A stretch of 64,000 nt of DNA from Cohnella sp. OV330 (lineage in GTDB: Bacteria; Bacillota; Bacilli; Paenibacillales; Paenibacillaceae), in the NCBI RefSeq assembly GCF_900112065.1, contig NZ_FOKE01000001.1, positions 209,478-273,477 of the forward strand, in the 5' to 3' direction. The stretch's first letter is position 1. Each line of letters starts with the position of its first letter. A program made the translations under genes and the position numbers. Of this stretch, positions 8,055 to 16,625 are shown piece by piece. The notes under the pieces were generated by a model. That model worked only from the letters and a program-made list of their open reading frames with translations, had not been told where the DNA came from and made no database searches.

Positions 8055-10403
8055 CTATAAGCCCATCGATTTTTTGATGCGGTAATCCTTCGGCGTCGTG
8101 CCGAAGCGTTTTTTGAACAACTTGAAGAAGTAGCTGTGCGAGCTGAACCCGACTTTCTCGGAAATCTCGTTGACTTGCCAGTTGTTTTTTTCGAGCAGGA
8201 TCACCGCGTTTTGCAGGCGGACTTCGTTGATGTAGTCGGCCACCGATACGGTTTCGTACTTTTTGAAGATCCGGCCCACGTAAGCCGGCGACATCTTGAG
8301 CAGATCCGAGATCTCCTGGAGGCTGAGATTCGCGTTGGCGTAGTTCGCTTGAATGACGTCTTTGATCGTATCGACGATGACCTGGACCTTGTTCTCGACG
8401 ACGGCCTTGTGATCGACGAAGATCGCGTCCAGAATCTGGACGAACGCCTCGAAAATCTCGTCGAGCGTTTCCTTTTCGAATACGAGACCGTCGATGGAGC
8501 GCAAGTCCAGCGTTAGCGGCGATACCTTGTTCTGGTTGATCTCGCGGATCGTCTGCTTGATGATGATGCCCACGTGTACGACCGACTGGATGACCGCGTC
8601 CGAGCTCATGCCGGAGATGACGCCCCGAATCCGGTCCAGCTCCTGATGGACTTGCTCTTGCCGGCCAGACTTAATCCCCTCGATCAGCTTGCGTTCGAGC
8701 TCGGGCGGGATCTGCGCGTCGTGGTTGTCCTGCTTTTCCCGAACGATCTCGGGCGTGATCACCGCGTTCGCGCCGACGTTCATCCGGTACTGCAAATAAT
8801 CGAGCGTTCGTTCGTAGGAATAGGTCAGCTCGCCGTACGACGGGACGAGATCGCTAAGCGCCACCGTGAACGTGATGTGGTAGAGATCGTTTACGATCGT
8901 TTGCGCTTTGCGCATCGACGCCGAGATTCGCTCGTACGTATCCTCGTCCGGCTTCCCGATGTCGAACAGCAGCACGAAGTGCTCCTCCCGAAGATCCACC
9001 GCGTCCACGGGGAGAACCTCGGAGACGACCTCCTGCACGATGTTGGAGACGGCGAACTGCAGCAGCTTCAGATCCAATCCCCGGGTTTCTTTGAGCTTCT
9101 TGTAGTCGTCTACCTTAATGACGCCGAGCACGAACGGCCACTCCAGATCCGTCTTGAGGTACCCTCGTTCGCGGAACGACCGCAGCTCTTCCGCCGTAAT
9201 CGCCGTGCTGTCGGTCACGAGCTTGCGCAAGTGATAAGAGCAGATAATATTTTCGTTGCCGGCTTGCCTGGACTGCTCCGAGGCGAGCTTGTCGACCAGC
9301 CGGTCGTAGATATCCGTGACATAGCTGAATTCGTCCTTGCCCTGCGGACGGTCCGCCGCCACGCCGGACACGCGTTCGGTCTGCTTCAGCAGCACGTTGA
9401 CCGGATTGTAAAGCTTGTTGGAGACGAACAGGGAAGCGAGCAGCGCCAGGAAAAAGGAGATCGCGGCCACGGTGATGAACACCTTTTTAAGCTGCTCGAT
9501 CTGCGCCAGCACGCCCGTATAGGGCTCGATGTCCACGATGACCCAGTCCGTCGACGCGTTCGCCATATAGTTCACGATCTGCTTCTGACCGTCCAGTTTG
9601 TAAGTGAATTGGGACACCGCCTGGTTCGAGGCGTCGATTCTTCTGTAGATCTCTTCCTTGAGCTCGGAGAGCCCTTCGTCCGCCGGCGCGACGGGACTGT
9701 AGATCTCTTTGTTCTGGTCCATGATAAAAATACGGTTGGAGGGATCGTCGGACCTCGCGTTCATCAGCTCGAGCTTCTGGAACAGCCATTCCGGCTTGAT
9801 ATTAATAATGAGAGCGCTGTCAGTCTTGTTGTAAGTTTCGACCGAGTCGTACATGTAGAGCGAGAAAATCTCCTGCGAATTCTGCGGACGTTCGGTGTTG
9901 GGCGCGTAAGCGATCGGCATGAGCTGCATCTTGTAAATGGGCTTGGTGCCGGCCAGGTAGCTCTTCGTAATGTCCATGAGATTGCTTTTGGGGCTTGATA
10001 TCGAATCGTCGCCGCTCGTAAAGTAGGTATCCCGCTTGCTGTTGTAAAAAACGATAGAATGGACGAACGAGTTGTAGGCGATCGTCTTGTTGAGCTTGTT
10101 GATCCGCAGCGTATCTTCGAAGCGGTCCAGCTCCCGGCTGAACAGCAGCTGCGCCATATCGTTATCGTAGTAAAGGGAGATCGCGAAGTTTTTGACCGTC
10201 TCGTTCATATAGGAAATGTTGTAGTTGATCTGGGAGAGCACCTTCTCGTTGGCTTCCCGCTGTGAATCGAGGCTGATCTTTCTCGAGTACATGTACGCGG
10301 ACAGCAAAGAAGCAAGCATGGATGCGACGATCAAGAGATTGATCGAGAGCATGATGCGCATCAGGTATTTGCGTTCTCTGTATTTTCGCAGGTAGTGTGT
10401 CAT
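8055..10403 (-). CDS. Membrane-bound AraC-family regulator
   Basis: This 782-residue protein has a transmembrane segment near residues 16-38, a large predicted extracellular sensor region (about 40-300), a second membrane segment (about 303-327), a cytoplasmic linker and a C-terminal AraC-type double helix-turn-helix (about 680-780). The last part contains SLQEISDLLKMSPAYVGRIF and the typical ending FFKLFKKRFGTTPKDYR. This layout is that of the YesS/RhgR type of one-component regulators that control polysaccharide operons in Bacillaceae and Paenibacillaceae. It lies inside the gene block it would control, between the enolase-like gene and the beta-helix gene. A palindrome sits about 45 bp upstream of its start and another just after its end, which fits autoregulation. 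Confidence 0.92.
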   Translation of the reverse strand: MTHYLRKYRERKYLMRIMLSINLLIVASMLASLLSAYMYSRKISLDSQREANEKVLSQINYNISYMNETVKNFAISLYYDNDMAQLLFSRELDRFEDTLRINKLNKTIAYNSFVHSIVFYNSKRDTYFTSGDDSISSPKSNLMDITKSYLAGTKPIYKMQLMPIAYAPNTERPQNSQEIFSLYMYDSVETYNKTDSALIINIKPEWLFQKLELMNARSDDPSNRIFIMDQNKEIYSPVAPADEGLSELKEEIYRRIDASNQAVSQFTYKLDGQKQIVNYMANASTDWVIVDIEPYTGVLAQIEQLKKVFITVAAISFFLALLASLFVSNKLYNPVNVLLKQTERVSGVAADRPQGKDEFSYVTDIYDRLVDKLASEQSRQAGNENIICSYHLRKLVTDSTAITAEELRSFRERGYLKTDLEWPFVLGVIKVDDYKKLKETRGLDLKLLQFAVSNIVQEVVSEVLPVDAVDLREEHFVLLFDIGKPDEDTYERISASMRKAQTIVNDLYHITFTVALSDLVPSYGELTYSYERTLDYLQYRMNVGANAVITPEIVREKQDNHDAQIPPELERKLIEGIKSGRQEQVHQELDRIRGVISGMSSDAVIQSVVHVGIIIKQTIREINQNKVSPLTLDLRSIDGLVFEKETLDEIFEAFVQILDAIFVDHKAVVENKVQVIVDTIKDVIQANYANANLSLQEISDLLKMSPAYVGRIFKKYETVSVADYINEVRLQNAVILLEKNNWQVNEISEKVGFSSHSYFFKLFKKRFGTTPKDYRIKKSMGL

Positions 10404-10446
10404 GGCTGATCCCCTCCATCTCTACCTTAACAGGAATACAAACGAA

Positions 10447-10475
10447 GAGAAAAGTGCAAAATCCGCACTTTTCTC
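10447..10475. promoter_or_regulatory. AAAAGTGC palindrome upstream of AraC gene
   Basis: A perfect 11-bp inverted repeat (10447-10457 with 10465-10475) has the core AAAAGTGC-N7-GCACTTTT. It lies between the enolase-like gene and the AraC gene, in the promoter region of the latter. No T tract follows the stem on the minus strand, so a terminator role is weaker here than at 7988-8010. It is a candidate operator for the AraC regulator. Confidence 0.55.
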
Positions 10476-10524
10476 CATTCCGGACAGTCCAAAAAGCTTC
10501 ATTTTACAGCGATTGAAAAGATTG

Positions 10525-11820
10525 CTATTTCAGATTGCACTGCAAATCGTAATAGGCGCTCCGATCGAGCGCGCCGCCGCTGCGCGCGTAAAATTCCGCG
10601 TCGAGCCGGAACATGCCGGACGCCGCTTCGATCCATGCGCCCTCCGGCCTTGGATGGCGGCGCTTCATCGCGCCCCAGTCCCGATAGTTCTGTCCGCCGT
10701 TGGATTCGATCAGCCCCATGGACAGACCGGGCAGCGGCGCGAGGCGCGCGGCCAGATTTTTGTTCCAATCGACCATGACGGGGCTGGCCGTCAGATCCGC
10801 GCAGAAGCAAGGGATGCCGTAAGCGGCTGCCGTCCGGGCGATCCGCAGGCTCATGCTCATCGTCTTGGCGACGGGCTTGAGCGCGAATGCCCCGTAGCCC
10901 ATTTGGATGCGCGCGATCGCATCCCCTTCGTCGTGCACGCTCTCGTCGCCCGCCACCCGGACCGGCACGTCGGCTACGCTCGCGTGGACATGCTCGAGGA
11001 AGGGCTCCTCGACCACCAAGATACAGTCCAGCGCGCCCATCCGCTCCGCCGCCTCGATCAGCCGCCGCAGCGGCTCCAGGCCGCCGTAGCGTCCGTTGAT
11101 GTCCAGGTAATAAACGATCCTCCCGCTCTCGGTATGCGGACAGTCGCGGCGGTCCGCGATCCGGTGGATCTCCTCGAGCCGCCTGATATCCCATGCGAGC
11201 ATCTTGTCCGGATCTCCGTCGCCGTCCGGGTCGGATCCGAGCTTGATCTTCAGGACGAAGTAGCCTTCGTCCAGCAGCGCCTCGACGTCCGCCGCCGTCA
11301 TGCCGTAGGAGACGACCGGCGTGCAGGCCAGACGGTCGTGACGGGCCGTCAGGGCGGACCGATAGACCTCGGGGATCAGCTCGTAAAAGGAGGCGTCGGG
11401 ATGCCGCTGGGCGAGCAAGGCCCAGGCCGCATGGTCCACGGGCACGAGCGCGTTCAGCGCGAAGGTCGCGCGGAGCGGGCTTGCGACCCAGGCTCTATCG
11501 CCGTATGCGCGCGCCTGACCGAGCAAACCGTCCAGCAGGTCGAGCGGCGTTTCGAAGGTAGCGCCCTCCGCCGCCTCCAGCGCGTGCGCGGTGATCGACT
11601 GCATGAAAGCATTGCCCCGTTCATGGCCCCATCTCGCATGCACGTCCGGGTCGGACCACAGCACGCTCTGGACGCCCAGTCCGGTCGCCCTGTTGCCGAT
11701 CTCATCCGCCAGACAGACGACGGACTGCCACAGCTCGTCGACGTACCCGCCCTTGAAGCCGAACGGCGCCGCGAGCGGCTCGCGTATCGCGCTCAGACTC
11801 GTCTTCTTGATCGTGATCAT
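10525..11820 (-). CDS. Enolase-superfamily (mandelate racemase-like) enzyme
   Basis: This 431-residue protein has the pattern of the mandelate racemase/muconate lactonising side of the enolase superfamily. It shows KIK at 191-193, and metal ligands Asp240 (YYLDINGRY), Glu271/272 (VVEEPF) and Asp292 (VAGDES). A second basic residue appears at Lys315/319 (ALKPVAKT). Such enzymes abstract a proton alpha to a carboxylate and act as sugar-acid dehydratases, racemases or cycloisomerases. The start codon overlaps the stop of the preceding gene by 4 bp (ATGA), which suggests translational coupling with the oxidoreductase at 11817-12749. In this context a sugar-acid dehydratase or epimerase is plausible, but the substrate is not known. 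Confidence 0.88.
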   Translation of the reverse strand: MITIKKTSLSAIREPLAAPFGFKGGYVDELWQSVVCLADEIGNRATGLGVQSVLWSDPDVHARWGHERGNAFMQSITAHALEAAEGATFETPLDLLDGLLGQARAYGDRAWVASPLRATFALNALVPVDHAAWALLAQRHPDASFYELIPEVYRSALTARHDRLACTPVVSYGMTAADVEALLDEGYFVLKIKLGSDPDGDGDPDKMLAWDIRRLEEIHRIADRRDCPHTESGRIVYYLDINGRYGGLEPLRRLIEAAERMGALDCILVVEEPFLEHVHASVADVPVRVAGDESVHDEGDAIARIQMGYGAFALKPVAKTMSMSLRIARTAAAYGIPCFCADLTASPVMVDWNKNLAARLAPLPGLSMGLIESNGGQNYRDWGAMKRRHPRPEGAWIEAASGMFRLDAEFYARSGGALDRSAYYDLQCNLK

Positions 11821-12749
11821 CGCGCTTGCCCTCTCGCTTTCATGCGATATTGAACGGCGAACGCCGCCCCGTCGTATCCCGGCTCGGACGAGACCGCCGC
11901 TTCGTCGAGGGCGACCGTCCGCCCGCCCTCCAGCAAGGAGCGTCTGGCAGCCAACGCCGCGAGCTCCGCTTCGAGCAGCTCGCCCAATGGCGGAAAGGGT
12001 GGAACGTTCGTGCTTTCGCCCGCCAGATAGGGCAGCGCGGCCGCGAGGAAGGATCGGTATAGTCTGTCCGCATCGACTTGGAGATGCCGGACTTCGCGCT
12101 CCGAGACGATCGTCGCGTAGAAGGGCTGGTAACCGGCGGTCACGCCGACGCTGAGGAATGCCCTGCGGCCGTCATGCCAGACGAGCTCGATCTGATGCTG
12201 GATGTGCACGCCTGCCGACCTGACGCTCGCAATGCCCGGTCCCATGATCGCGAGCAGCAGGCCGTACGCGTGGATCCCGTAGTTAAAGTCGTCGACCGAA
12301 CAGCCGGCCAGCGCGGTCACGACTCGGTCCTCGGGCGCATGCGACCGGCGCCAGGCCTCGGCTTCCTCGCAAAAGCGCAGCGCCGAGCCGCCCGCGATCC
12401 GAACGCCGCCGCGCGACCACTCGAGCAGCTGCCGGATGTCGCGCGCGCTGCCCGCCATCGGCTTGTCGATCAGGATCGCCTTGCCCGCTTCGGCGAACGG
12501 ACGCGCCCGCTCGACATGCAGGTCCCAATTCACGTTGTGGATGATGGCTGCGTCCACCAGCGCCGGCATCTCCGACAGCCGGTCGCAGACGACCGGGATG
12601 CCGTGCTTCTCGGCGAACGCGCCGGCCGCGCCCTCATCCTGCACCGTGCCGCCGTCGTATACGGCCGTCACTTCATGTCCCATCTCCTGCAGGATCGGCA
12701 CCCAGGCTTTCGGGTGGGACGTATCCAGATCGACGATTCCGATTTTCAA
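11817..12749 (-). CDS. Gfo/Idh/MocA-like oxidoreductase
   Basis: This 310-residue protein starts KIGIVDLDTSHPKAWVP, a Rossmann-fold opening seen in a divergent Gfo/Idh/MocA subgroup. It continues with IDKPMAGS, equivalent to the EKP signature. The start is taken as TTG at 12749, because AGGAGG lies 8 nt upstream and an in-frame extension to 12821 would lack such a site and add a low-complexity polar head. Its end overlaps the next gene by 4 bp. It is shorter than the other two oxidoreductases in the window and lacks their cysteine motifs, so it probably acts on a different substrate. It forms a tight unit with the nitrilase-like and enolase-like genes. Confidence 0.85.
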   Translation of the reverse strand: MKIGIVDLDTSHPKAWVPILQEMGHEVTAVYDGGTVQDEGAAGAFAEKHGIPVVCDRLSEMPALVDAAIIHNVNWDLHVERARPFAEAGKAILIDKPMAGSARDIRQLLEWSRGGVRIAGGSALRFCEEAEAWRRSHAPEDRVVTALAGCSVDDFNYGIHAYGLLLAIMGPGIASVRSAGVHIQHQIELVWHDGRRAFLSVGVTAGYQPFYATIVSEREVRHLQVDADRLYRSFLAAALPYLAGESTNVPPFPPLGELLEAELAALAARRSLLEGGRTVALDEAAVSSEPGYDGAAFAVQYRMKARGQAR

Positions 12750-12795
12750 AGCGCATGCCTCCTCTGCTTGCCGCTGCCCAGCGTCTTCCTCATCG

Positions 12796-13746
12796 TCACG
12801 GCTCCATCCGTCCGGGCGCATGCCTGGACCGATCCGCCCGCCCGAAGTAGTCGTCGAGCAGTTCCAATTCGAACTCCGCCACGATATCGTCCGTCGTGAA
12901 ACGCTCCGATTCGCTCGTCAGCAGCACGCACCCGAGGTAGCCGGGATCGTGGATGACGACCTCGGGACCGTACTTGCGCTTGATGTCCGGGAACTTGGCG
13001 CCGTTCTCGTCGATATGAAGCACGGCGTAATCGAGATTGACGCGGGTCGTAATAAAAGAATAGTAGTTCGTGCTGCTGGCAGCGATCTCCCCGAGCGGCG
13101 TCACGATCGTGCAGGGCGCCCCCGCGACCGCTCCCGCGAAGTAGGATCGGCAAGCGTAGGCCCAGTAGCCCTGCATAAGCCCGCCGTGATACATCGAAGG
13201 GAAGACGATCAGGTCGGGCTTCTGTGCAGCATAACGCCGCAGCAGCTCTTCGAAGTTCAGGTCGTAGCAGATCGCGGCCGCCACCCGGCCGAAGTCGCAT
13301 TCGAAAACGGGCGCCTCCCGGCCGTATAAAATGTTCGTAACCTCATATTCGTCGGGTACCAGATGGTTTTTATGATAGGCGCCCATCACCCGGCCCGCGC
13401 GATCGATCAGCTGCATGGCGTTGCGCCACGAGCCGTCCGCGGCCTCGATATGCGCCGGATAGGCGATGTAGCAGCCTTGCCGCTTCGCGACGTCCGCGAA
13501 GAAGTCGCGGATCCGGTCCTTGCGCGCGCGATAATACGACAGACGCCGATCGAGCGGGAAGCTCAAAGGATCCGGGCGATCGCAGGCTTCCGGCAGGACG
13601 ATCAGGTCCGGCCGGTCCGGAAGCACCCGGTCGAGCTGTGCCTGCCAATGGGCGATCATGCGCGCGATCGCCTCTTCGTTCGAGACGTCGGCCGGCATGG
13701 CGAGCGGCCGGGGACCCAGACAACTGATGGTAACGTAATTCGCCAC
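12796..13746 (-). CDS. Nitrilase-family carbon-nitrogen hydrolase
   Basis: This 316-residue protein carries the Glu-Lys-Cys catalytic triad of the nitrilase superfamily: Glu53 in VLPEACD, Lys126 in YHKNHLVPDE and Cys160 in AICYDLNF. Family members hydrolyse amides, nitriles or carbamoyl groups. The start is taken as GTG at 13746, 22 nt after the stop of the dehydrogenase gene, with AAAGGGG upstream; the longer in-frame version overlaps the dehydrogenase gene and has an unlikely Arg/Trp-rich head. Finding an amidase in a sugar operon suggests an amide, carbamoyl or amino-sugar substituent is removed. This is inference from context; the family assignment is firm. Confidence 0.88.
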   Translation of the reverse strand: MANYVTISCLGPRPLAMPADVSNEEAIARMIAHWQAQLDRVLPDRPDLIVLPEACDRPDPLSFPLDRRLSYYRARKDRIRDFFADVAKRQGCYIAYPAHIEAADGSWRNAMQLIDRAGRVMGAYHKNHLVPDEYEVTNILYGREAPVFECDFGRVAAAICYDLNFEELLRRYAAQKPDLIVFPSMYHGGLMQGYWAYACRSYFAGAVAGAPCTIVTPLGEIAASSTNYYSFITTRVNLDYAVLHIDENGAKFPDIKRKYGPEVVIHDPGYLGCVLLTSESERFTTDDIVAEFELELLDDYFGRADRSRHAPGRMEP

Positions 13747-13768
13747 TTTGCGTTCCGCCCCTTTCTCG

Positions 13769-14755
13769 TTAAGCCAGCAGGTGCAGCTGATCGGCCCGCA
13801 CTTCGCCTTCGAGCGGTTCACCGTCCATGAACGCCTCCGCGTCCAGAACGACAGCCTGCGCAAGCCGCTGCAGCCCGTTGTTGACGGCGCCCGCGATATG
13901 CGGCGTGAGCACCACGTTCGGCAGTCCGCGGAAGGGATGGTCCGCGCGCGGCGGTTCGGGCTCGGTCACGTCCAAGCAGGCGAAAAACCGGCCCTTGCGC
14001 AGCTCCTCGGCCAGCGCCTCTTCGTCGATGACCGAACCGCGGGCCGTATTGATGATCACGCAGTCGTCCTTCATCAGCGCCAGCCGCTCCCGGTTGAACA
14101 TATGAAAAGTCTCGGGCAGCGAGGGCAGATGGATCGAGATGACGTCGCTCTGCGCGAGCAGCTCGCCGAGCTCCGCCTTGCGCGCGCCCATCTCCTTCGC
14201 CCTTGCCTCGCTGACGAACGGATCGTACAGCGCGATGTCCACGTCGAACTGTCGCAGCAGCTTGATATAGTGCGAGCCCGCCTTTCCCGCGCCGACGACG
14301 CCTACCGTCACGTTGTACACCTCGCGAACGTTCGCCCCGTCGCCCCAGCCGCCATCCCGCGTCTCGCGGACGAGCCGCCACATATCCTTCAGCGACACGA
14401 TCGTGAACCCGAGCGCCGTCTCCGCCACGCCCTTGCCCAGCGCCGCCGTTGCATTGGATACCCGGATGCCGCGCTCCCACAGCTCGGGCGTGACGATCGG
14501 CTTCACGGTGCCCGCGGCGTGCAGCACCAGCCGCAGATTCGGGGCGGCGTCCAGCACCCGCGCGGTCAGCGGGCCGCAGCCCCAGGACGTGATCGCGATA
14601 TCGGCGTCTCTAATGATCGCCTCAAGCTGCGCCTCGGACGGGTCGCCCGCCGTCTCGTTGACGACCACGTCGCCCAGCTTCCGGAGCCGGTCGAGATGCT
14701 GCTTCTTGAACACTTTCTCCCGCTGTTCCTTGCCTTGCAGCAGCGCGATTTTCAT
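13769..14755 (-). CDS. D-isomer-specific 2-hydroxyacid dehydrogenase
   Basis: This 328-residue NAD-dependent dehydrogenase has the cofactor motif VGVVGAGKAG in the middle of the protein. The catalytic residues are present as Arg in NTARGSVID, Glu in DVTEPEPP and His in LTPHIAG. Proteins of this family interconvert 2-keto and 2-hydroxy acids, for example hydroxypyruvate and glycerate. The gene is the first enzyme gene after two substrate-binding protein genes, from which it is separated by a stem-loop. It could reduce a keto acid released in sugar-acid breakdown together with the enolase-like enzyme. The ATG at 14755 is preceded by GGGAGGC. Confidence 0.9.
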   Translation of the reverse strand: MKIALLQGKEQREKVFKKQHLDRLRKLGDVVVNETAGDPSEAQLEAIIRDADIAITSWGCGPLTARVLDAAPNLRLVLHAAGTVKPIVTPELWERGIRVSNATAALGKGVAETALGFTIVSLKDMWRLVRETRDGGWGDGANVREVYNVTVGVVGAGKAGSHYIKLLRQFDVDIALYDPFVSEARAKEMGARKAELGELLAQSDVISIHLPSLPETFHMFNRERLALMKDDCVIINTARGSVIDEEALAEELRKGRFFACLDVTEPEPPRADHPFRGLPNVVLTPHIAGAVNNGLQRLAQAVVLDAEAFMDGEPLEGEVRADQLHLLA

Positions 14756-14775
14756 CCTTGTCGCCTCCCTTACCG

Positions 14776-14816
14776 CGCAGAAAATAGACGGGGACGAGCC
14801 CCAGTCTATTTTCGCG
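14776..14816 (-). other. Intercistronic stem-loop after binding protein 1
   Basis: A long hairpin with stem GAAAATAGAC...GTCTATTTTC, extended by GGG/CCC inside and CGC/GCG outside, follows the binding-protein gene. No T tract follows it on the minus strand, so it is more likely an RNA-stabilising or processing hairpin than a terminator. An almost identical hairpin follows the paralogous gene at 16556-16602. Confidence 0.75.
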
Positions 14817-14849
14817 TCGGCTTGCTATTCGAATGCTTCGTTTATCCGA

Positions 14850-16427
14850 TCAAGACTTGCCGTTCGCCGCCAGCCATTCGTTCAGCTGCTTTTGCTTCTC
14901 GGCGCGTATCTTTTCGGCTCCCGCCTTCTTCAACTTCTCTTCGTAGATCGGCAGGTACTTCGCCGGATCGAGCGTACCGCTGCCCAGCGATGCGGCATAT
15001 TCGCCGTTCACCGCGTTGACGTTGGCAATCTCCGTCTTGACCGCCTCGCCGTTGAAGACGAAGCCGTTATACTTGGATACGCGCGCCTCGTTGTTCATCT
15101 TGATCGTCTGCTCGATCTTGTCGGCCGGAGAGCCTTCGGGCAGATATTCGTTGGTGATGTTGCCGAAGATCCAGTCCGTGTTCGTGAAATAGCCCGCGTT
15201 TTGGTCGATCTTGATAAAGTTGCCCGTCGTCTTCGTGTAGTGCTTGCCTTCGATGCCGTAGACGAGCGTGTTGTACAGCTCCTTGTCGGTGTTGACGAGC
15301 TCGAGGAACATCATCGCGCGCTCCGGATTTGGGGACGTGCGGCTGATCGCGTTCATCGTACTGGCCGCGCCCGTGAAGACGGGCTCGCCGAGCGGCACGA
15401 GCACGACGTCGTTGCCGCCGTCCGCGGCCTTGTACTCGACCTCGGAGCCCGGCTTGCCCGTCCAGTCGAACCAGACTGCCGTCGTTCCTTTGTTGTAAAC
15501 GTCAGCGGCGGACTTGAGCGTCGCGGCATCCTGGTTAATATAGCCCTTCGTATACCAGGAGTGCGCGAGGGAGTAATTGGCCCTCATCTCATCCGTCACG
15601 TCGGGAAGGACGGTGTTCGTCGAATCGGTATAGTAGACCGGCACTTTAGTGTCGATGCCGTACAGCAGCGCCGTGTAGAAGCCCTTCCACGTGCCGAACG
15701 GCGTAATGCCCGGCTCGCCTTCCTTGATCTGCTTCAGGAACGGCTCGAGGTCCTCCATCTTCTTGATCGTGCTGGTATCGAGGTTGTACTTGTCGATGAA
15801 CCGCTTCTGAATGACGACGCTCGCGCGCTGCGCGGAGAATTGGAAGTTCGGGACCGCATAGATCTTGCCTTGAAGCGTGGCGTCGTCCCAGAACTTCTTA
15901 TCCAGCGAATCGTACAGCTTCTGCCCGCTCGTCTTCAGCAGATCGTCGAGCGGCAGGAACGCGCCCTTCAACTGATTCTGATCGAACTTGAACGCCCAGC
16001 TGGACGTCCAGATGATATCCATCTTCTCGCCGGCGGCGGTCATCGTGTTCATCTTCTGCTCGTAGGTGCCGAAGTCGATCGGATTCAGCTTGACCGTCGC
16101 GTTGATCTTTTCCTTCGTGATCTTGTTGACCGCGTCGTTCACCAGCTGAAGATCGGCATTCGCCGCGTTTTGCGGATAATACCAGGTCAGTTCGACGGGA
16201 GGCAGCTCGCTGCTGGCCGAAGGAGACGCGCTGGAAGCCGATGGAGACGCGCTGGCGGAAGCCGACGCCGACGCGCTGGCGCTGCCCGACGGAGAAGCGC
16301 TTGCAGAAGCGTTTTCGTTATTGTTGTTGCCGTTGCCGCAGCCGGCCGCCGTGAGCGCCATGCCTAGCGAGATGGAAGCGAGGAGCGTGGTCCGGAAACT
16401 GAATTTGCCGATGTTTGTTTTATGCAA
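14850..16427 (-). CDS. Sugar ABC transporter binding lipoprotein (paralogue 1)
   Basis: This 525-residue extracellular solute-binding protein has a lipoprotein signal ending LTAAGC near residue 30 and a long Asn/Ser/Ala/Pro linker. The mature domain begins LTWYYPQNAANADLQ. It belongs to the LplA/YtcQ type that feeds CUT1 importers. The start is taken as TTG at 16427, because GGGAGGG lies 6 nt upstream; a TTG five codons earlier overlaps that site. It is very similar along its whole length to the product of 16626-18191 and clearly related to 20621-22114. The two permease genes are upstream at 18312-20199, and no third permease is present, so the three binding proteins may share one channel. 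Confidence 0.93.
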   Translation of the reverse strand: MHKTNIGKFSFRTTLLASISLGMALTAAGCGNGNNNNENASASASPSGSASASASASASASPSASSASPSASSELPPVELTWYYPQNAANADLQLVNDAVNKITKEKINATVKLNPIDFGTYEQKMNTMTAAGEKMDIIWTSSWAFKFDQNQLKGAFLPLDDLLKTSGQKLYDSLDKKFWDDATLQGKIYAVPNFQFSAQRASVVIQKRFIDKYNLDTSTIKKMEDLEPFLKQIKEGEPGITPFGTWKGFYTALLYGIDTKVPVYYTDSTNTVLPDVTDEMRANYSLAHSWYTKGYINQDAATLKSAADVYNKGTTAVWFDWTGKPGSEVEYKAADGGNDVVLVPLGEPVFTGAASTMNAISRTSPNPERAMMFLELVNTDKELYNTLVYGIEGKHYTKTTGNFIKIDQNAGYFTNTDWIFGNITNEYLPEGSPADKIEQTIKMNNEARVSKYNGFVFNGEAVKTEIANVNAVNGEYAASLGSGTLDPAKYLPIYEEKLKKAGAEKIRAEKQKQLNEWLAANGKS

Positions 16428-16555
16428 ACTAAACCCTCCCAAGGATTGGATAAAATTCCCGCCAAATGCTATGCAGTATGCCTCGCCGTTCGCCCCGACT
16501 TGCCCATGCCTGTCGCGGGCTTTTGGCGAGCCGCTCCCATCGTTCGTCTCTCTAT

Positions 16556-16602
16556 GCGCGGAGAAAATAGACGGGGACGAGCCCCGTTCTATTTTCCGCG
16601 CG
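16556..16602 (-). other. Intercistronic stem-loop after binding protein 2
   Basis: A hairpin with stem GCGCGG..GAAAATAG..CGGGG and its complement lies in the 199-bp gap between the two paralogous binding-protein genes. It is nearly identical to the hairpin at 14776-14816, which implies that gene and hairpin were duplicated together. No T tract follows on the minus strand. The rest of the gap has no recognisable gene. Confidence 0.75.
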
Positions 16603-16625
16603 TTCTTCGATCCGCTAGGCGGCGC

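Noticed and set aside
12750..12821. Extended start of the 11817 oxidoreductase
   Set aside because: The added residues are polar low-complexity, and AGGAGG is placed for the TTG at 12749.
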